Positions 1 through 9,233 are shown, counted from the stretch's first letter. The stretch is 64,000 bases of DNA from Bordetella hinzii LMG 13501 (GCF_001548475.1 NZ_LRUJ01000023.1:1-64000), one strand, 5' to 3'. Notes: generated by a model not told the origin, from the letters alone. Numbers and translations: made by a program.

Positions 1-1155
1 CGCCGGGGACACGGCGGGCGGCTCGGGCGCCGGCGCGGCGCGCGGCGCCTCGGCCTGGGTCGCCGGACCGGCTTCGCCGTTGAGCGCCAACATGCGCAGG
101 CAGGCCATGACGAAGCCGGCGTACTCGTCCGGCGCCAGGGTCAACTCGCCGCGGCTGTGCACGGCAACGGAATAGAACAGCTGCACGGCGTCCGGATGCA
201 GGCCGGCCGCCAGGCGCGCGATGTCCTGGGCCAGCGGATCGTCCGCGGGCGTGACACCGGCTACCCGTTGCTCGATCGCGATGCGCGAGAGCAGGACGGC
301 GAAGTCGGCCAGCGCGCCGGCATACGACAGGCCGCGGGTGGCGAGTTCATCCGCCACGGCCAGCACGCCGCGCGCGTCGCCGGCGGCCAGCGCATCCAGC
401 AGGCGCACCAGATGGCGCTGGTCGATGGTGCCCAGCATGCCGCGCACGGCCTCTTCGGTCAGGTTGCCGGCGCTATAGGCAATGGCCTGGTCCGTCAGGG
501 ACAGCGCATCGCGCATCGAACCCGAGGCGGCCTGGCCGATCAGGCGCAGGGCCGGCACCTCGAAGCCTATCGCTTCCTCGCCCAGCACGGCCTGCAGATG
601 GCCGACGATGGACTCGGGCGGCATCTGCTTGAGGTTGAATTGCAGGCAGCGCGAAAGCACGGTGACGGGAATCTTCTGAGGATCGGTCGTCGCCAGGATG
701 AACTTGACGTGGGGCGGCGGCTCTTCCAGCGTCTTCAGCATGGCGTTGAAGGCGTGGCCGGTGAGCATATGCACTTCGTCGATCATGTAGACCTTGAAGC
801 GGCCGGCGCCCGGCGCATACACCGCCTGCTCCAGCAACTGGGTCATTTCCTCGACGCCGCGGTTGGAGGCCGCGTCGAGCTCCAGGTAATCGACGAAGCG
901 GCCGGCGTCGATCTCCGTGCAGGCGCGACAAACGCCGCAAGGCTTGGAGGTGATGCCGGTTTCGCAATTCAGGGACTTGGCGAGGATGCGCGACAGCGTG
1001 GTCTTGCCCACACCGCGCGTGCCGGTGAACAGCCAGGCGTGGTGCAGGCGCTGGGTGTCCAGGGCGTGCGTCAATGCGCGCACGACATGATCCTGGCCAA
1101 CCAGGGTATCAAAGGATCGCGGACGCCACTTGCGGGCCAGAACCAGATAAGTCAT
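1..1155 (-). CDS. dnaX: DNA polymerase III subunit gamma/tau (5' part, continues past window edge)
   Basis: Clamp-loader ATPase that opens the beta sliding clamp and organises the replicative polymerase. Visible in 385 codons: the opening MTYLVLARKWRPRSF, a Walker A GTRGVGKT at about residues 45-52, four zinc-site cysteines (64, 73, 76, 79) and the DEVH Walker B at about 126-129, followed by an Ala/Pro-rich linker reaching the window edge. The reading frame stays open to base 1, so the tau C-terminal region and any programmed frameshift site lie outside the window. The start is the ATG at 1153-1155. ffs lies directly upstream on the same strand, separated by a terminator hairpin. Confidence 0.97.
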   Translation of the reverse strand, partial: MTYLVLARKWRPRSFDTLVGQDHVVRALTHALDTQRLHHAWLFTGTRGVGKTTLSRILAKSLNCETGITSKPCGVCRACTEIDAGRFVDYLELDAASNRGVEEMTQLLEQAVYAPGAGRFKVYMIDEVHMLTGHAFNAMLKTLEEPPPHVKFILATTDPQKIPVTVLSRCLQFNLKQMPPESIVGHLQAVLGEEAIGFEVPALRLIGQAASGSMRDALSLTDQAIAYSAGNLTEEAVRGMLGTIDQRHLVRLLDALAAGDARGVLAVADELATRGLSYAGALADFAVLLSRIAIEQRVAGVTPADDPLAQDIARLAAGLHPDAVQLFYSVAVHSRGELTLAPDEYAGFVMACLRMLALNGEAGPATQAEAPRAAPAPEPPAVSPA

Positions 1156-1224
1156 GCGGGGATTGTAGAGCCTGATGAGCCAGCCGGCGCCAGGACGCGA
1201 CGATAAGCGGTCATGGCAGCGAAA

Positions 1225-1287
1225 CAAAAGGGGCGCCGCGAGGGAATGGGTGTAACCACCAATATTCCATACGCGGCGCCCCTTTTG
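1225..1287 (-). terminator. Long hairpin terminator between ffs and dnaX
   Basis: Perfect 16-bp inverted repeat: arm CAAAAGGGGCGCCGCG at 1225-1240 and its complement at 1272-1287. The intervening loop contains further pairing (GGAAT with ATTCC). Read on the minus strand it follows the 3' end of ffs and ends in CCCCTTTTGTTT, as expected for an intrinsic terminator. Confidence 0.75.
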
Positions 1288-1299
1288 GGAAAACCGGGA

Positions 1300-1394
1300 G
1301 GCGAGCCTTACTCCGGCACTGGCCCTAAACGACTATGGCTGCTTCGTTCCCGACCTGACCAGGTTCACCGTCGAACCATGCGAAGGGGCCCGCC
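1300..1394 (-). ncRNA. ffs: 4.5S RNA (signal recognition particle RNA, bacterial small type)
   Basis: RNA core of the signal recognition particle; binds Ffh and targets nascent membrane proteins to FtsY. The minus strand carries the diagnostic SRP apical domain: GGTCAGG, then a GGGAACGAAGCAGCC loop segment, at about 1337-1360. The ends pair as GGCGGGCC (5') with GGCTCGCC (3'), one G-U pair, giving about 95 nt, normal for this RNA. The boundaries come from that terminal helix. A TAGAAT -10 box lies 7 bases upstream and a terminator hairpin follows. ffs next to dnaX is a common proteobacterial arrangement. Confidence 0.93.
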
Positions 1395-1450
1395 AGATCG
1401 CATTCTATCAGAGCAGGCGAAAGCCTGCTCTGATGCGATCTGGCGGGCCC
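1386..1450. repeat. Long interrupted palindrome over the ffs promoter
   Basis: Outer arms of 17 bp (1386-1402 and 1434-1450) and inner arms of 11 bp (1408-1418 and 1423-1433) pair perfectly around a GAAA tetraloop. Only TTCTA (1403-1407) is unpaired. It includes the first bases of ffs. Confidence 0.8.
1402..1407 (-). promoter_or_regulatory. -10 element of the ffs promoter
   Basis: TAGAAT on the minus strand, ending 7 bases before the inferred first base of ffs (1394). No good -35 hexamer is present at 16-18 bp. The element falls exactly at the unpaired bulge of a long palindrome (1386-1450). Confidence 0.6.
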
Positions 1451-1655
1451 CGCGAGCCCTTGCGGCCCTTGGCCGCTTTGGGCTCGCGCGCCCTGGGGCG
1501 GCCTTGCCGCCCCACAAGGCGCAGGGGCATTCTGTTGCTCCCTCCGCCCGCCCTCTCTCCAAGACGGAGGGGGACAACATTATGGCCGTGCTTTCTGCAT
1601 CGAGGGAGGGGTCTGTCGGGATCGGGAGAGCTTGGCGCATGCATGGCGCGCGAGT
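1451..1655. other. Gene-free spacer with two further hairpins
   Basis: No credible gene lies between ffs and addA. Two more GC-rich stem-loops are visible: CGCGAGCCC at about 1449-1457 pairing with GGGCTCGCG near 1478-1486, with GCGGCC/GGCCGC nested inside, and GGGGCGG pairing with CCGCCCC near 1496-1514. The rest shows no clear promoter or terminator. Confidence 0.5.
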
Positions 1656-4600
1656 TCACAGTTCTATCCAGGCCTGGGCGCGGGGGAAGTAGAGGGCGGC
1701 GCGGGCGGGGCGGCCGTCCAGGGCGGTGACCTGGGCGCAATAGCGCTTGAGCTGGTCGGCATGGCGCAGGCGCATGCGCTGGGCGAAGTGGGCCGGGCTT
1801 TCGCCGGGCTGGGCCTGGCCGGTCTTGTAGTCGACGATGAGCCAGCCGTCCTCCGTGCTCAGCGCCAGGTCGATGACGGAGACACGGCCGGCGGCATCAA
1901 TGAGCGGCCATTCGCGCCGCGCGCGTGATTGGCGCAGCAGCCAGAGGCCCCGTTCGTGCGCCAGCGTGGCCTGCAGGGTCTGCAGCACGGCATCGGCGGC
2001 GCTGTCGGCCTGGCTGTCCGGGATGCCGGCGCGCGTGAGTTGGCGCCGCATGGCCGGGCGGTGCTCGCGCAGGCGCTCGGCATCCCAGTGGTCGCCGCCC
2101 TCCTCGCCCATGCGGGCCAGCCAGGCATGCGCCAAGGTGCCCACCGCGGCTTCATGGCCGGCCTCCCATTGCCAGGCGGGATGCTCCGCGTCCGCGGCCA
2201 GGCCGCCGGGCTGGGCGCCACGCCGCGGCAAGGCGGCCAGGGCGGCGACGCTGGCGTCGTCCAGGCGCTTGAGGGGTTCACCCTGCCAGGCCGGCGCCGC
2301 GGCCGGGCCGGGCGCGGCCTCGCGCACCGGCTGCGGCGCCTGCCCGGCGCGGATATGCGGCCAGAGGCGGCCCAAGAGGCTGGAGGCAGCCGGGGCGCGC
2401 GGGCCTTTTTCTTCATCGAGCGCCACATTGCCGATCAGATGCAGGCGCTTGCGCGCGCGCGTGGCGGCCACGTAGAGCAGTCGGTCGGTCTCATAGGCGG
2501 CGCGGCGGGCCTCGCGCGCGCCCAGATAGCGCGAGACCGGATCGGCCTCGGTATCGGCGCGCGCCTTGATCGGCCCCATCAGCACGCGCCCGTTGTGATG
2601 CTCGAAGCGCACCAGCGGCGCTTGATCGCCGCGCGGCACGCGGTGCAGGCCATAGAGGATGACACTGTCGAACTGCAGGCCCTTGGACTTGTGCATGGTC
2701 ATGATTTCGACGGCGCCCTGCTCGCCCTGGACATCGGGCGCGGCGAATAGCCGGCCCACGGCCGTGTCCAGCGCGGCGATGTCCAGGCCGCCGTGCGGAG
2801 CCAGCCGCTCGACCAGCTGGAACAGGCTTTCGGCATCGGCGGCCGCGCCCACGCCGGGATACAGGCCGGCCCCTCCCAGGGCCTGCCAGACGCTTTGCAG
2901 CCAGGCGGCCAGCGGCCAGGCGCCCGAGTCATTGCCGCGATCGAGCAGGATGGCGGCCACCCGGGACAGGCGGGCGTGCTCCTCGGGCGCCAGGCATAGA
3001 CGCGCGGCGCCATTGCCGCCAACGGGCGGCGCATCGAAGAGGCTGGCCTGCGGCGGGACGGCGACCGGCTCGGCCAGGGCCTGGCGCAACAGGTCCGGGA
3101 TCGGTGCGCGGTGGTCGTGGCCGAACAGGCGCTGCAGACTGTCCAGCGTCAATCCGCACCACGGCGCCCGCAACACCGACAGCCAGGCCATGCGGTCGGC
3201 CGGATGCGTCAGGGCGCGCAGCAGCTGCACGAGATCGGCCACTACCGGGCGCAGGCGCAAGGGCACGAGTTCGACGGCGCGGCTGGGGATGCCTTCTTGC
3301 GCCAGCCGGCGCGACAAGCTGCCCAGATGGGCCCGCGCGCGCACCAGAATGGCCACCGGATGGGCGCTGCCCGCATGCTCGGCCAGGGCCTGCCGCGCCA
3401 GCGCCACGGCGATATCCTCGGCGGCCTGGTCGCCCGAGGCCAGGCCGTCGGCCGCCCAGGCGGGATGGAAACGCACGGCGTCGCCATCCAGGGCAGGATG
3501 GAAGGCGGCCGAGGGGCTGTAGCGGATGGCGCCGGCCACCGCGTCATTTTCGGCAGGCAGCAGGTCGGCAAAGCTCTTGTTGACCCAATCGACCACGCCG
3601 CCTTGCGACCGGAAGTTGTCGGTCAATTGCAGGAATTCCAACCGCAGCGCGCCGATGCCCTTTTCGGTCGCGCCAAGGAAGAGCCCGACTTCGGCCTTGC
3701 GGAAACGATAGATCGACTGCATGGGATCGCCCACCAGGAACAGCGTGCGGCCGTCGCCGGGCTGCCAGCCCGCGGTAAGCGTGGTCAGCAGGTCGATCTG
3801 GGTCTGGCTGGTGTCCTGGAACTCATCGACCAGCAGATGGCGGATGGACGCATCGAGCTTGAGCAATAGTTCGCCCGGGTCGTCGGCATCGCCCAGGGCG
3901 TGCCAGGCCCGCTGGGCGATTTCAATGAAATCGACCTCCCCGGCTTCGGCGAAGACCTTCTGCAACTGCCCGACCGACAGCGCCAGCGTCACCAGCTGGG
4001 CGCTGAGCATGTCCCATTGGGCATCGGTAAAGCGCGCGTCCGGCATGTCGCGCAAGGCGGCCAGCCGGGCGATCCAGGGCTCGCCGCCATCATGGCCGGA
4101 GAGCCATTGCACGAAGGCTTCCTTGTGCGCGCACTTGGCCGGAAAGCCCAGGGCCTTGGTCACGCCCTTGGGACTGCGCAGGCTGCCCGCGCCTGTCAAA
4201 AGCAGATGCGCCAGGGCGCGCCAGCGCGGCAAATCGCTGGCCTCGGGCAGCAAAGGCTGCGACCAGTCCAGCAACGGCGCCAGGCGCGCGTCCCCGCTGC
4301 CGGACAGCTCGGCCGCCGCCATGCTTGCCGGGCCGCACAGCGCGGCGTCGAAGCCGCGCGGCATGGCGCGGCCCAGGGCCCGCAGCTCACCGCCCAGGGT
4401 CTCGGCCAGGTCTTCCTCCAGGCGGTCGCGGTCCAGGCCATGCGCCAGCAGCGGCAGCCATTGATCCCGCTGCCCCAGCATATCGGCGATCGCCTGCTCC
4501 GCGGCCTGCACGTCCACATCCAAGTGGGCCAGGAGGTTGACGATGGATTCGTGTTCGTCGGCCAGCGCCAGCGTGGCGCGCGCCGCCGCTTCGTAGTGGG

Positions 4601-5045
4601 CGCGCGCGTCGTCGGCGATCTCGGGCATGCCGCCCAGGCCGGACAGCCAGGGCATGCCGCGCACCAGGCCGGCGCAGAACGAATCAATGGTGCGGATGGC
4701 CAGGCGCGCCGGATGCCGCAGGACATGCCAGCCGCGCTCGGCGTCGCGGGCCAGGGCCGCGCGGGCCAGCCGCCAGCTGCGCCGCTCGTGTTCGGCTTCG
4801 GGCTCGGGGCCCCTGGCCCGCGCCAGCTTCTCGAGCACGCGCGCATGCATTTCGGAAGCCGCCTTGCGCGTGAAGGTGATGGCGACGATTTCCTCGGGTT
4901 TGTTCACCGTGGCCAGCAGCGCGAGAATGCGGTCGGTCAGCAGTTCGGTCTTGCCCGAGCCGGCGGGAGCCTGCACGATGAAAGAGGCTTGCGGATCCAG
5001 TGCGCGCAGGCGCGCGGCGTGATCGCGGGGTTGGCGTTCGCTCAT
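1656..5045 (-). CDS. addA: AddA/RecB-type UvrD-family helicase-nuclease
   Basis: ATP-dependent helicase with a C-terminal nuclease domain, the partner of AddB in double-strand break end resection for recombination. The 1129-residue protein has Walker A APAGSGKT at about 26-33 and superfamily I motifs in order (VDEFQDT, GDPMQSIYRFR, TMHKSKGLQFD, VAATRARKRL). A PD-(D/E)XK nuclease signature DYKTG lies at about 1072-1076 near the C-terminus. The length matches AddA proteins of Proteobacteria. It starts 3 bases after the addB stop, so the two are surely co-transcribed. The distinction from RecB rests on the AddB-like partner and the absence of recC and recD here. Confidence 0.92.
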   Translation of the reverse strand: MSERQPRDHAARLRALDPQASFIVQAPAGSGKTELLTDRILALLATVNKPEEIVAITFTRKAASEMHARVLEKLARARGPEPEAEHERRSWRLARAALARDAERGWHVLRHPARLAIRTIDSFCAGLVRGMPWLSGLGGMPEIADDARAHYEAAARATLALADEHESIVNLLAHLDVDVQAAEQAIADMLGQRDQWLPLLAHGLDRDRLEEDLAETLGGELRALGRAMPRGFDAALCGPASMAAAELSGSGDARLAPLLDWSQPLLPEASDLPRWRALAHLLLTGAGSLRSPKGVTKALGFPAKCAHKEAFVQWLSGHDGGEPWIARLAALRDMPDARFTDAQWDMLSAQLVTLALSVGQLQKVFAEAGEVDFIEIAQRAWHALGDADDPGELLLKLDASIRHLLVDEFQDTSQTQIDLLTTLTAGWQPGDGRTLFLVGDPMQSIYRFRKAEVGLFLGATEKGIGALRLEFLQLTDNFRSQGGVVDWVNKSFADLLPAENDAVAGAIRYSPSAAFHPALDGDAVRFHPAWAADGLASGDQAAEDIAVALARQALAEHAGSAHPVAILVRARAHLGSLSRRLAQEGIPSRAVELVPLRLRPVVADLVQLLRALTHPADRMAWLSVLRAPWCGLTLDSLQRLFGHDHRAPIPDLLRQALAEPVAVPPQASLFDAPPVGGNGAARLCLAPEEHARLSRVAAILLDRGNDSGAWPLAAWLQSVWQALGGAGLYPGVGAAADAESLFQLVERLAPHGGLDIAALDTAVGRLFAAPDVQGEQGAVEIMTMHKSKGLQFDSVILYGLHRVPRGDQAPLVRFEHHNGRVLMGPIKARADTEADPVSRYLGAREARRAAYETDRLLYVAATRARKRLHLIGNVALDEEKGPRAPAASSLLGRLWPHIRAGQAPQPVREAAPGPAAAPAWQGEPLKRLDDASVAALAALPRRGAQPGGLAADAEHPAWQWEAGHEAAVGTLAHAWLARMGEEGGDHWDAERLREHRPAMRRQLTRAGIPDSQADSAADAVLQTLQATLAHERGLWLLRQSRARREWPLIDAAGRVSVIDLALSTEDGWLIVDYKTGQAQPGESPAHFAQRMRLRHADQLKRYCAQVTALDGRPARAALYFPRAQAWIEL

Positions 5046-5048
5046 GGT

Positions 5049-7706
5049 TCAGGCCTCGTCGTCGTCCAGATGCAGGCGCAGAAACGGCATGGCATCGCAG
5101 TATTTCAGGTCGTCGCGCCCCCAGGCCACATTGGGCGCGTGGCCGCGCGCGTATTCATCGGCCAGTGTTTCGATGGCGCGGCGCCAATCGGCCAGGATCT
5201 GCTCCCAGCTGCGTCCGGCGAAGGCCTCGCTGTCGGCGGCCACGCGCACCCCTTCTATGCCCAGGTCTTCCTCGGCCAGCCCCTGCGCGCCGACATTGCG
5301 CGCATGGACCTGCCCCAGCAGCAGCCCGGCCACGCGCGCGTCGGGCGTGTCGCCGGCCAGCACCGCCGCGTAGAAGGGCAGCTGCAGATTGATGGGCCGG
5401 TCCCGCGACCAATCCGCCTCGGGCCGCGCCTGCGCCGACCCGGTCTTGTAGTCGAGAATGACGGCGCGGCCATCGGCCAGCCTGTCCATGCGGTCCAGGC
5501 GCAGCTTCAGCGACAGCGCGCCGCGCCGCCAGCGATGGTCGGCCTCGACCTGGTCGACGGTGAACGGCAGGCGCCGTGCCTCCAGCGCCATCCAGCGCGC
5601 CAGCACGGTTTCGGCACGGGCGCATTCCAGTCCGCGCAAGGCTGGCGCATAGGCGGACAGCGCTTCATCGGCCGCCTGCTGCACCGCTTCGCGCAGCAAG
5701 GCGGCCAGACGCCCCTCGCTCATGGCCAGATGCAGGGCTTCCTGGTCGGGCAGCATGCGCCAGGCGAGCTCCAGCGCCCGGTGCAGGAACTGGCCCCGCA
5801 CATTCTGCGCGGCTGCCTGCGCATAGGGCGCCAGTTCGCGCGCGCCCAGGCGGTGACGCACGAAGGCCCATTGCGGATTGCGCGCCTGGGTATCGAGCAC
5901 GTCCAGGCCGCCGGTGCTCTCGCCGCCCGGGTCCAGCGGCGGACCCGATTCATCCACCAGGCTTTGCAGCGGCCAGGCCGGAGCGGCATCGCCGCGGCGC
6001 GGCGCGGCGGCAAGCAGGGGGGCGTCGGCAATCAGGGGCGACGGCCGCAATTCGCGCTCGCCATCGTGTTCGGCGCAGCTGACAACCAGCTCCGGCGCGC
6101 AAGCGCGCAGGGCCGCGTAGATGTTCTCCGCCCATTCGCGCTCCCGCTCCGGCGTGGCGCGCGGCGCCCCGGCCTGGCGCAGCACGCCCAGGGGCAGCAG
6201 GGGATTCGGCTTGGGCGACGCCGGCAGGACTTCGTCGGTCAGGCCCAGCATCCAGACGCCGTCCCAGCTGCCGCCCTCGGCCTCCAGCAGGCCCAGCACA
6301 TCCAGCCGCGCCTGCGGATCGCGCTGCGGCTGGAAGCTGCCCGCGCGCGCGGCGCTGGCCAGCAGGCGCACGGCGGCGCGCCCGTTCAAGGGGCCGGCCG
6401 CGGGCGCGAGCGCGGCGAAGTCGCCGAGCAATTCGCCCAGGGCGCCCATGACCTGATAACCCACGCTGTCGAGCGCCTGCTCGCCCGGAAACCCCAGGGC
6501 CTTGAGGGCTTCGCGGATACGCGGCGTCCAGATGTCGCAGGGCGCGCGCGTGGGGCCCTCGCGCCAGATCTTCATGGCCGCTTCCCAGGCCTGGGCCAGC
6601 CGCGGGCTGTATTGCAGGTCGCCGCGCCAGGCGGCTTCGCTCACGCTGACGCGCCCCAGGCGGCGCCAGCGCGCGTCCAGCCCGGCATGACGCTCGCTGC
6701 GGTCGCCGGCGCAATGCCCGGCCAGTAGCGCCGCGCCCAGCACGGGCGCGGCCACCTTGCCCGTGCTGCCCATTTCAGCCAAGGCCTGCAGCCAGGCCAG
6801 GGCGGCCCGCAAGGCGGGCCATTCGATCAGCGGCCGGCCGACGGCCACGTTGAAAGGCAGATCGGGCTGGCCGGGCCCGCCCTGCAAGGCCTGCATCAGC
6901 ACGCGCCGGGCGAACGGCGCCTCGCTTTCCAGCTGGGAAGACACAATGGCGTAGCGGCCATTGGGGTGGGCCCGCAGACGCTGGGCGGCCCAGGCCGCGG
7001 CGGCGCGCCATTCGGCGCCGTGGTCGGCGGCCAGCACACGGCCGGGCTCGGCCAGCTCGCGCCGGCCTTCGCGCCAGGCGAGCAATTGCGCGCCGCCCTC
7101 TTCGAAGGCCGCCAGCAGGCGCGCAAAACGCGGCGACACCTCGCCGAAACCGGCCAGCACCACCCGCTCGGGCGGCGTCAATTCGCCAGCGCGCAAGGCG
7201 CGCAGCACGCGCTCATAGCCTTGATTGGCGTCATCCGCATCCAGCTCGGCCAGCAGGCGGCGATAGCGCGCCCGCCAGCGCGCGAACCCCAGGTATTCCT
7301 CGGTCTGGGCGGCCTCGGGGATTTGCAGCCGCCATTCATCGCACAGCATGTCGGCGTCCATGGCCAGGCGCGCGGCCTGGTCGATGTCGAGCAGTTCGCG
7401 CTCGGCCTCTTCGCGCAGAATGGCCTCTCGCCACACCAACTGCGCCGCGAATCCGCCCAGCCGGAAAGCGGGCAGCTCCGCATCGGCGGCAAAGGACAGC
7501 TCATCGGCCGCGCTCGCCAGCCAGGCCGACAGCGGCAGGATGCGGGGCAATTCGCTGACCTGGCGGTCGGCGCGCAGGCGCGCGGCCAGCTCCAGCGTCA
7601 AACGGCGCGATAGGCGGTTGTTGACGGTAAGGACCAGCGTCCCCGCGCAAGGCAGGTCGGCCAATCGCGTGGCATCGCAGGCGGGCAGATCGGAAAGAGA
7701 AGGCAT
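5049..7706 (-). CDS. addB: AddB-type PD-(D/E)XK nuclease / inactivated helicase subunit
   Basis: Second subunit of the AddAB recombination complex; scans for recombination hotspots and carries one of the two nuclease domains. I place the start at the ATG at 7704-7706 (MPSLSDLPACD), giving 885 residues. The open frame extends further upstream but that extension is low-complexity and overlaps the small gene at 7757-7891. A nuclease motif DYKTG lies at about 752-756, followed by the usual QLPFYAAVL segment. I do not see the four-cysteine iron-sulphur pattern of Bacillus AddB, only a lone Cys in the C-terminal tail. First gene of an addB-addA operon. Confidence 0.87.
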   Translation of the reverse strand: MPSLSDLPACDATRLADLPCAGTLVLTVNNRLSRRLTLELAARLRADRQVSELPRILPLSAWLASAADELSFAADAELPAFRLGGFAAQLVWREAILREEAERELLDIDQAARLAMDADMLCDEWRLQIPEAAQTEEYLGFARWRARYRRLLAELDADDANQGYERVLRALRAGELTPPERVVLAGFGEVSPRFARLLAAFEEGGAQLLAWREGRRELAEPGRVLAADHGAEWRAAAAWAAQRLRAHPNGRYAIVSSQLESEAPFARRVLMQALQGGPGQPDLPFNVAVGRPLIEWPALRAALAWLQALAEMGSTGKVAAPVLGAALLAGHCAGDRSERHAGLDARWRRLGRVSVSEAAWRGDLQYSPRLAQAWEAAMKIWREGPTRAPCDIWTPRIREALKALGFPGEQALDSVGYQVMGALGELLGDFAALAPAAGPLNGRAAVRLLASAARAGSFQPQRDPQARLDVLGLLEAEGGSWDGVWMLGLTDEVLPASPKPNPLLPLGVLRQAGAPRATPEREREWAENIYAALRACAPELVVSCAEHDGERELRPSPLIADAPLLAAAPRRGDAAPAWPLQSLVDESGPPLDPGGESTGGLDVLDTQARNPQWAFVRHRLGARELAPYAQAAAQNVRGQFLHRALELAWRMLPDQEALHLAMSEGRLAALLREAVQQAADEALSAYAPALRGLECARAETVLARWMALEARRLPFTVDQVEADHRWRRGALSLKLRLDRMDRLADGRAVILDYKTGSAQARPEADWSRDRPINLQLPFYAAVLAGDTPDARVAGLLLGQVHARNVGAQGLAEEDLGIEGVRVAADSEAFAGRSWEQILADWRRAIETLADEYARGHAPNVAWGRDDLKYCDAMPFLRLHLDDDEA

Positions 7707-7756
7707 GCGTGGCGGACGGGCGGATTCGATAGACCGAAGGATAGCCTGCCCGCGCG

Positions 7757-7891
7757 TCAGAAACCGCAGAGCGCGGCCACGTTCTCCCAGTTCACGCGCA
7801 TCTGCGGCGACAGATAGCCGGCAAAGCCCAGGCCCAGCACGGCCGCCAGCAGCAAGCCGGCAAGCCAGCGCGGCCAGCGGCGCGGCTTCAT
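7757..7891 (-). CDS. 44-residue single-pass membrane peptide, coupled to the MFS gene
   Basis: Small open frame whose ATG (7889-7891) overlaps the TGA of the MFS gene in an ATGA arrangement, implying translational coupling. The product is basic at the N-terminus (MKPRRWPRW), has one hydrophobic segment at about residues 9-27 and a short polar tail ending CGF. I do not recognise a family. The overlap and the plausible membrane topology support it being real; it might assist or regulate the transporter, which is inference. Confidence 0.55.
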   Translation of the reverse strand: MKPRRWPRWLAGLLLAAVLGLGFAGYLSPQMRVNWENVAALCGF

Positions 7892-9078
7892 GCCGCCGCT
7901 CCGACGACGCGCTCGCGCACCGGCAGGCAGAGCAGCATCGCGACCAGGGCCAGCGCCAGCCCCACCCACCACACGCCGTTGTAGCTGCCGGTATGGGCAT
8001 AGACATAGCCGCCCAGCCACACGCCGATGAAGCTGCCCACCTGATGGCACAGGAAGGCAATCCCCGAAAGCGTGGCGGCAAAGCGCAGGCCATAGATCTC
8101 GCCGATGAGGCCCTGGGTCAGCGGCACCGTCCCCAGCCAGAACAGGCCCATCCAGGCGGCAAAGACATAGAGCACGACAGGTGTGAGCGGCACGGCCAGC
8201 ACCAGGATGATGCCAAAGGCGCGCAAACCGTAGAGGCCGGCCAGCAGCCATTTCTTGCTGAAACGCCCGCCCAGCTTGCCGGCATAGAAAGAGCCAAGCA
8301 CATTGAACAGCCCGATGAGCGCGATGGCGGTCGCGCCGTGGCTGGCATTCAGGCCCGCGTCGGTCACGAAGGCCGGCAAGTGCAGGGTGATGAAGGCCGT
8401 ATGGAAGCCGCAGACGAAGTAGCTCCAGGACAGGAAATGAAACGACGGGTGCATCAAGGCCTGGCGCACCGCGAAGCCCAGGGTCTGCGGGCCGCCATGA
8501 CCCTGGGGCTTGCCGCGCAGAAACCAGGCCAGGGGCAACGCGGCGGCCATCATCAGCGACAGCAGCCACAGCGCGCCGGTCCAGTCCAAGTGGGTGATCG
8601 CCAGCTGGCCGCTGGGCACCACCAGGAACTGGCCCAGCGAGCCGCCGGCGCTGGCAATGCCCATGGCGGTGCTGCGGTAGGCCGGCGGCACCGCGCGCGC
8701 GATGACGGGCAGGATCACCGGGAAGGTCGTGCCGGCCTGCCCCAGGCCGACCACCACCCCGCTCATGAAGCAAAGCGTGAAGGCATCGGCCGCGTAGCGC
8801 GTGCCCAGCATGCCCAGGAAATACAGCAAGGCGCCCAGGGCGATCGTGCGGCCCGACCCATACCGGTCGGCCATGATGCCCATGAAAATACTGGAAACGC
8901 CCCACACCAGGTTCTGCAGGGCGAAGGCGAAGGAAAACAGCTCCCGTCCCCAGCCGTGCGCCAGGCCCATCGGCTGCATGAACAGGCCGAACGTGGCACG
9001 CACGCCCATGGCCAGGAGAACCACCACCGTGCCCACGGCGATCGTGCGCACGGATACCGCTTCTGCTGTATTCGACAT
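7888..9078 (-). CDS. Major facilitator superfamily transporter
   Basis: Twelve-helix secondary transporter of about 396 residues. The sequence shows repeated hydrophobic helices and the MFS loop between helices 2 and 3 (ADRYGSGRTIALGA). It resembles the anion/monocarboxylate-type MFS proteins often annotated simply as MFS transporters; the substrate cannot be read from sequence. The start at 9076-9078 (MSNTAEAVSV) places the first helix about 15 residues in; the upstream extension of the frame is not protein-like. It overlaps by 4 bp the small membrane peptide gene downstream and is divergent from tRNA-Arg. Confidence 0.88.
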   Translation of the reverse strand: MSNTAEAVSVRTIAVGTVVVLLAMGVRATFGLFMQPMGLAHGWGRELFSFAFALQNLVWGVSSIFMGIMADRYGSGRTIALGALLYFLGMLGTRYAADAFTLCFMSGVVVGLGQAGTTFPVILPVIARAVPPAYRSTAMGIASAGGSLGQFLVVPSGQLAITHLDWTGALWLLSLMMAAALPLAWFLRGKPQGHGGPQTLGFAVRQALMHPSFHFLSWSYFVCGFHTAFITLHLPAFVTDAGLNASHGATAIALIGLFNVLGSFYAGKLGGRFSKKWLLAGLYGLRAFGIILVLAVPLTPVVLYVFAAWMGLFWLGTVPLTQGLIGEIYGLRFAATLSGIAFLCHQVGSFIGVWLGGYVYAHTGSYNGVWWVGLALALVAMLLCLPVRERVVGAAA

Positions 9079-9227
9079 GACAGTCGGCTTGTCTCGAGTA
9101 GTCGTCTGGCGTCGCGGCGCCATGTTATGGAAATCCGCCATGCCGGGCATCGCGGGCGCGCCCCTCCCGGCGCGTAAGACCAATCATAGACCCGGCCCCA
9201 TCAAGCGAAAAGCCACGGCGTCAGTGC

Positions 9228-9233
9228 TAGAAT
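9228..9233 (+). promoter_or_regulatory. Candidate -10 element for the tRNA-Arg transcript
   Basis: TAGAAT on the plus strand about 80 bases upstream of the tRNA, with no clear -35. It is the best promoter-like sequence between the divergent MFS gene and the tRNA. Confidence 0.35.

Noticed and set aside
3900-6728. A 942-codon plus-strand open frame
   Set aside because: It lies opposite addA and addB, is rich in Gln, Arg, Gly and His as expected for the antisense of high-GC genes, and has no recognisable domain or ribosome site.
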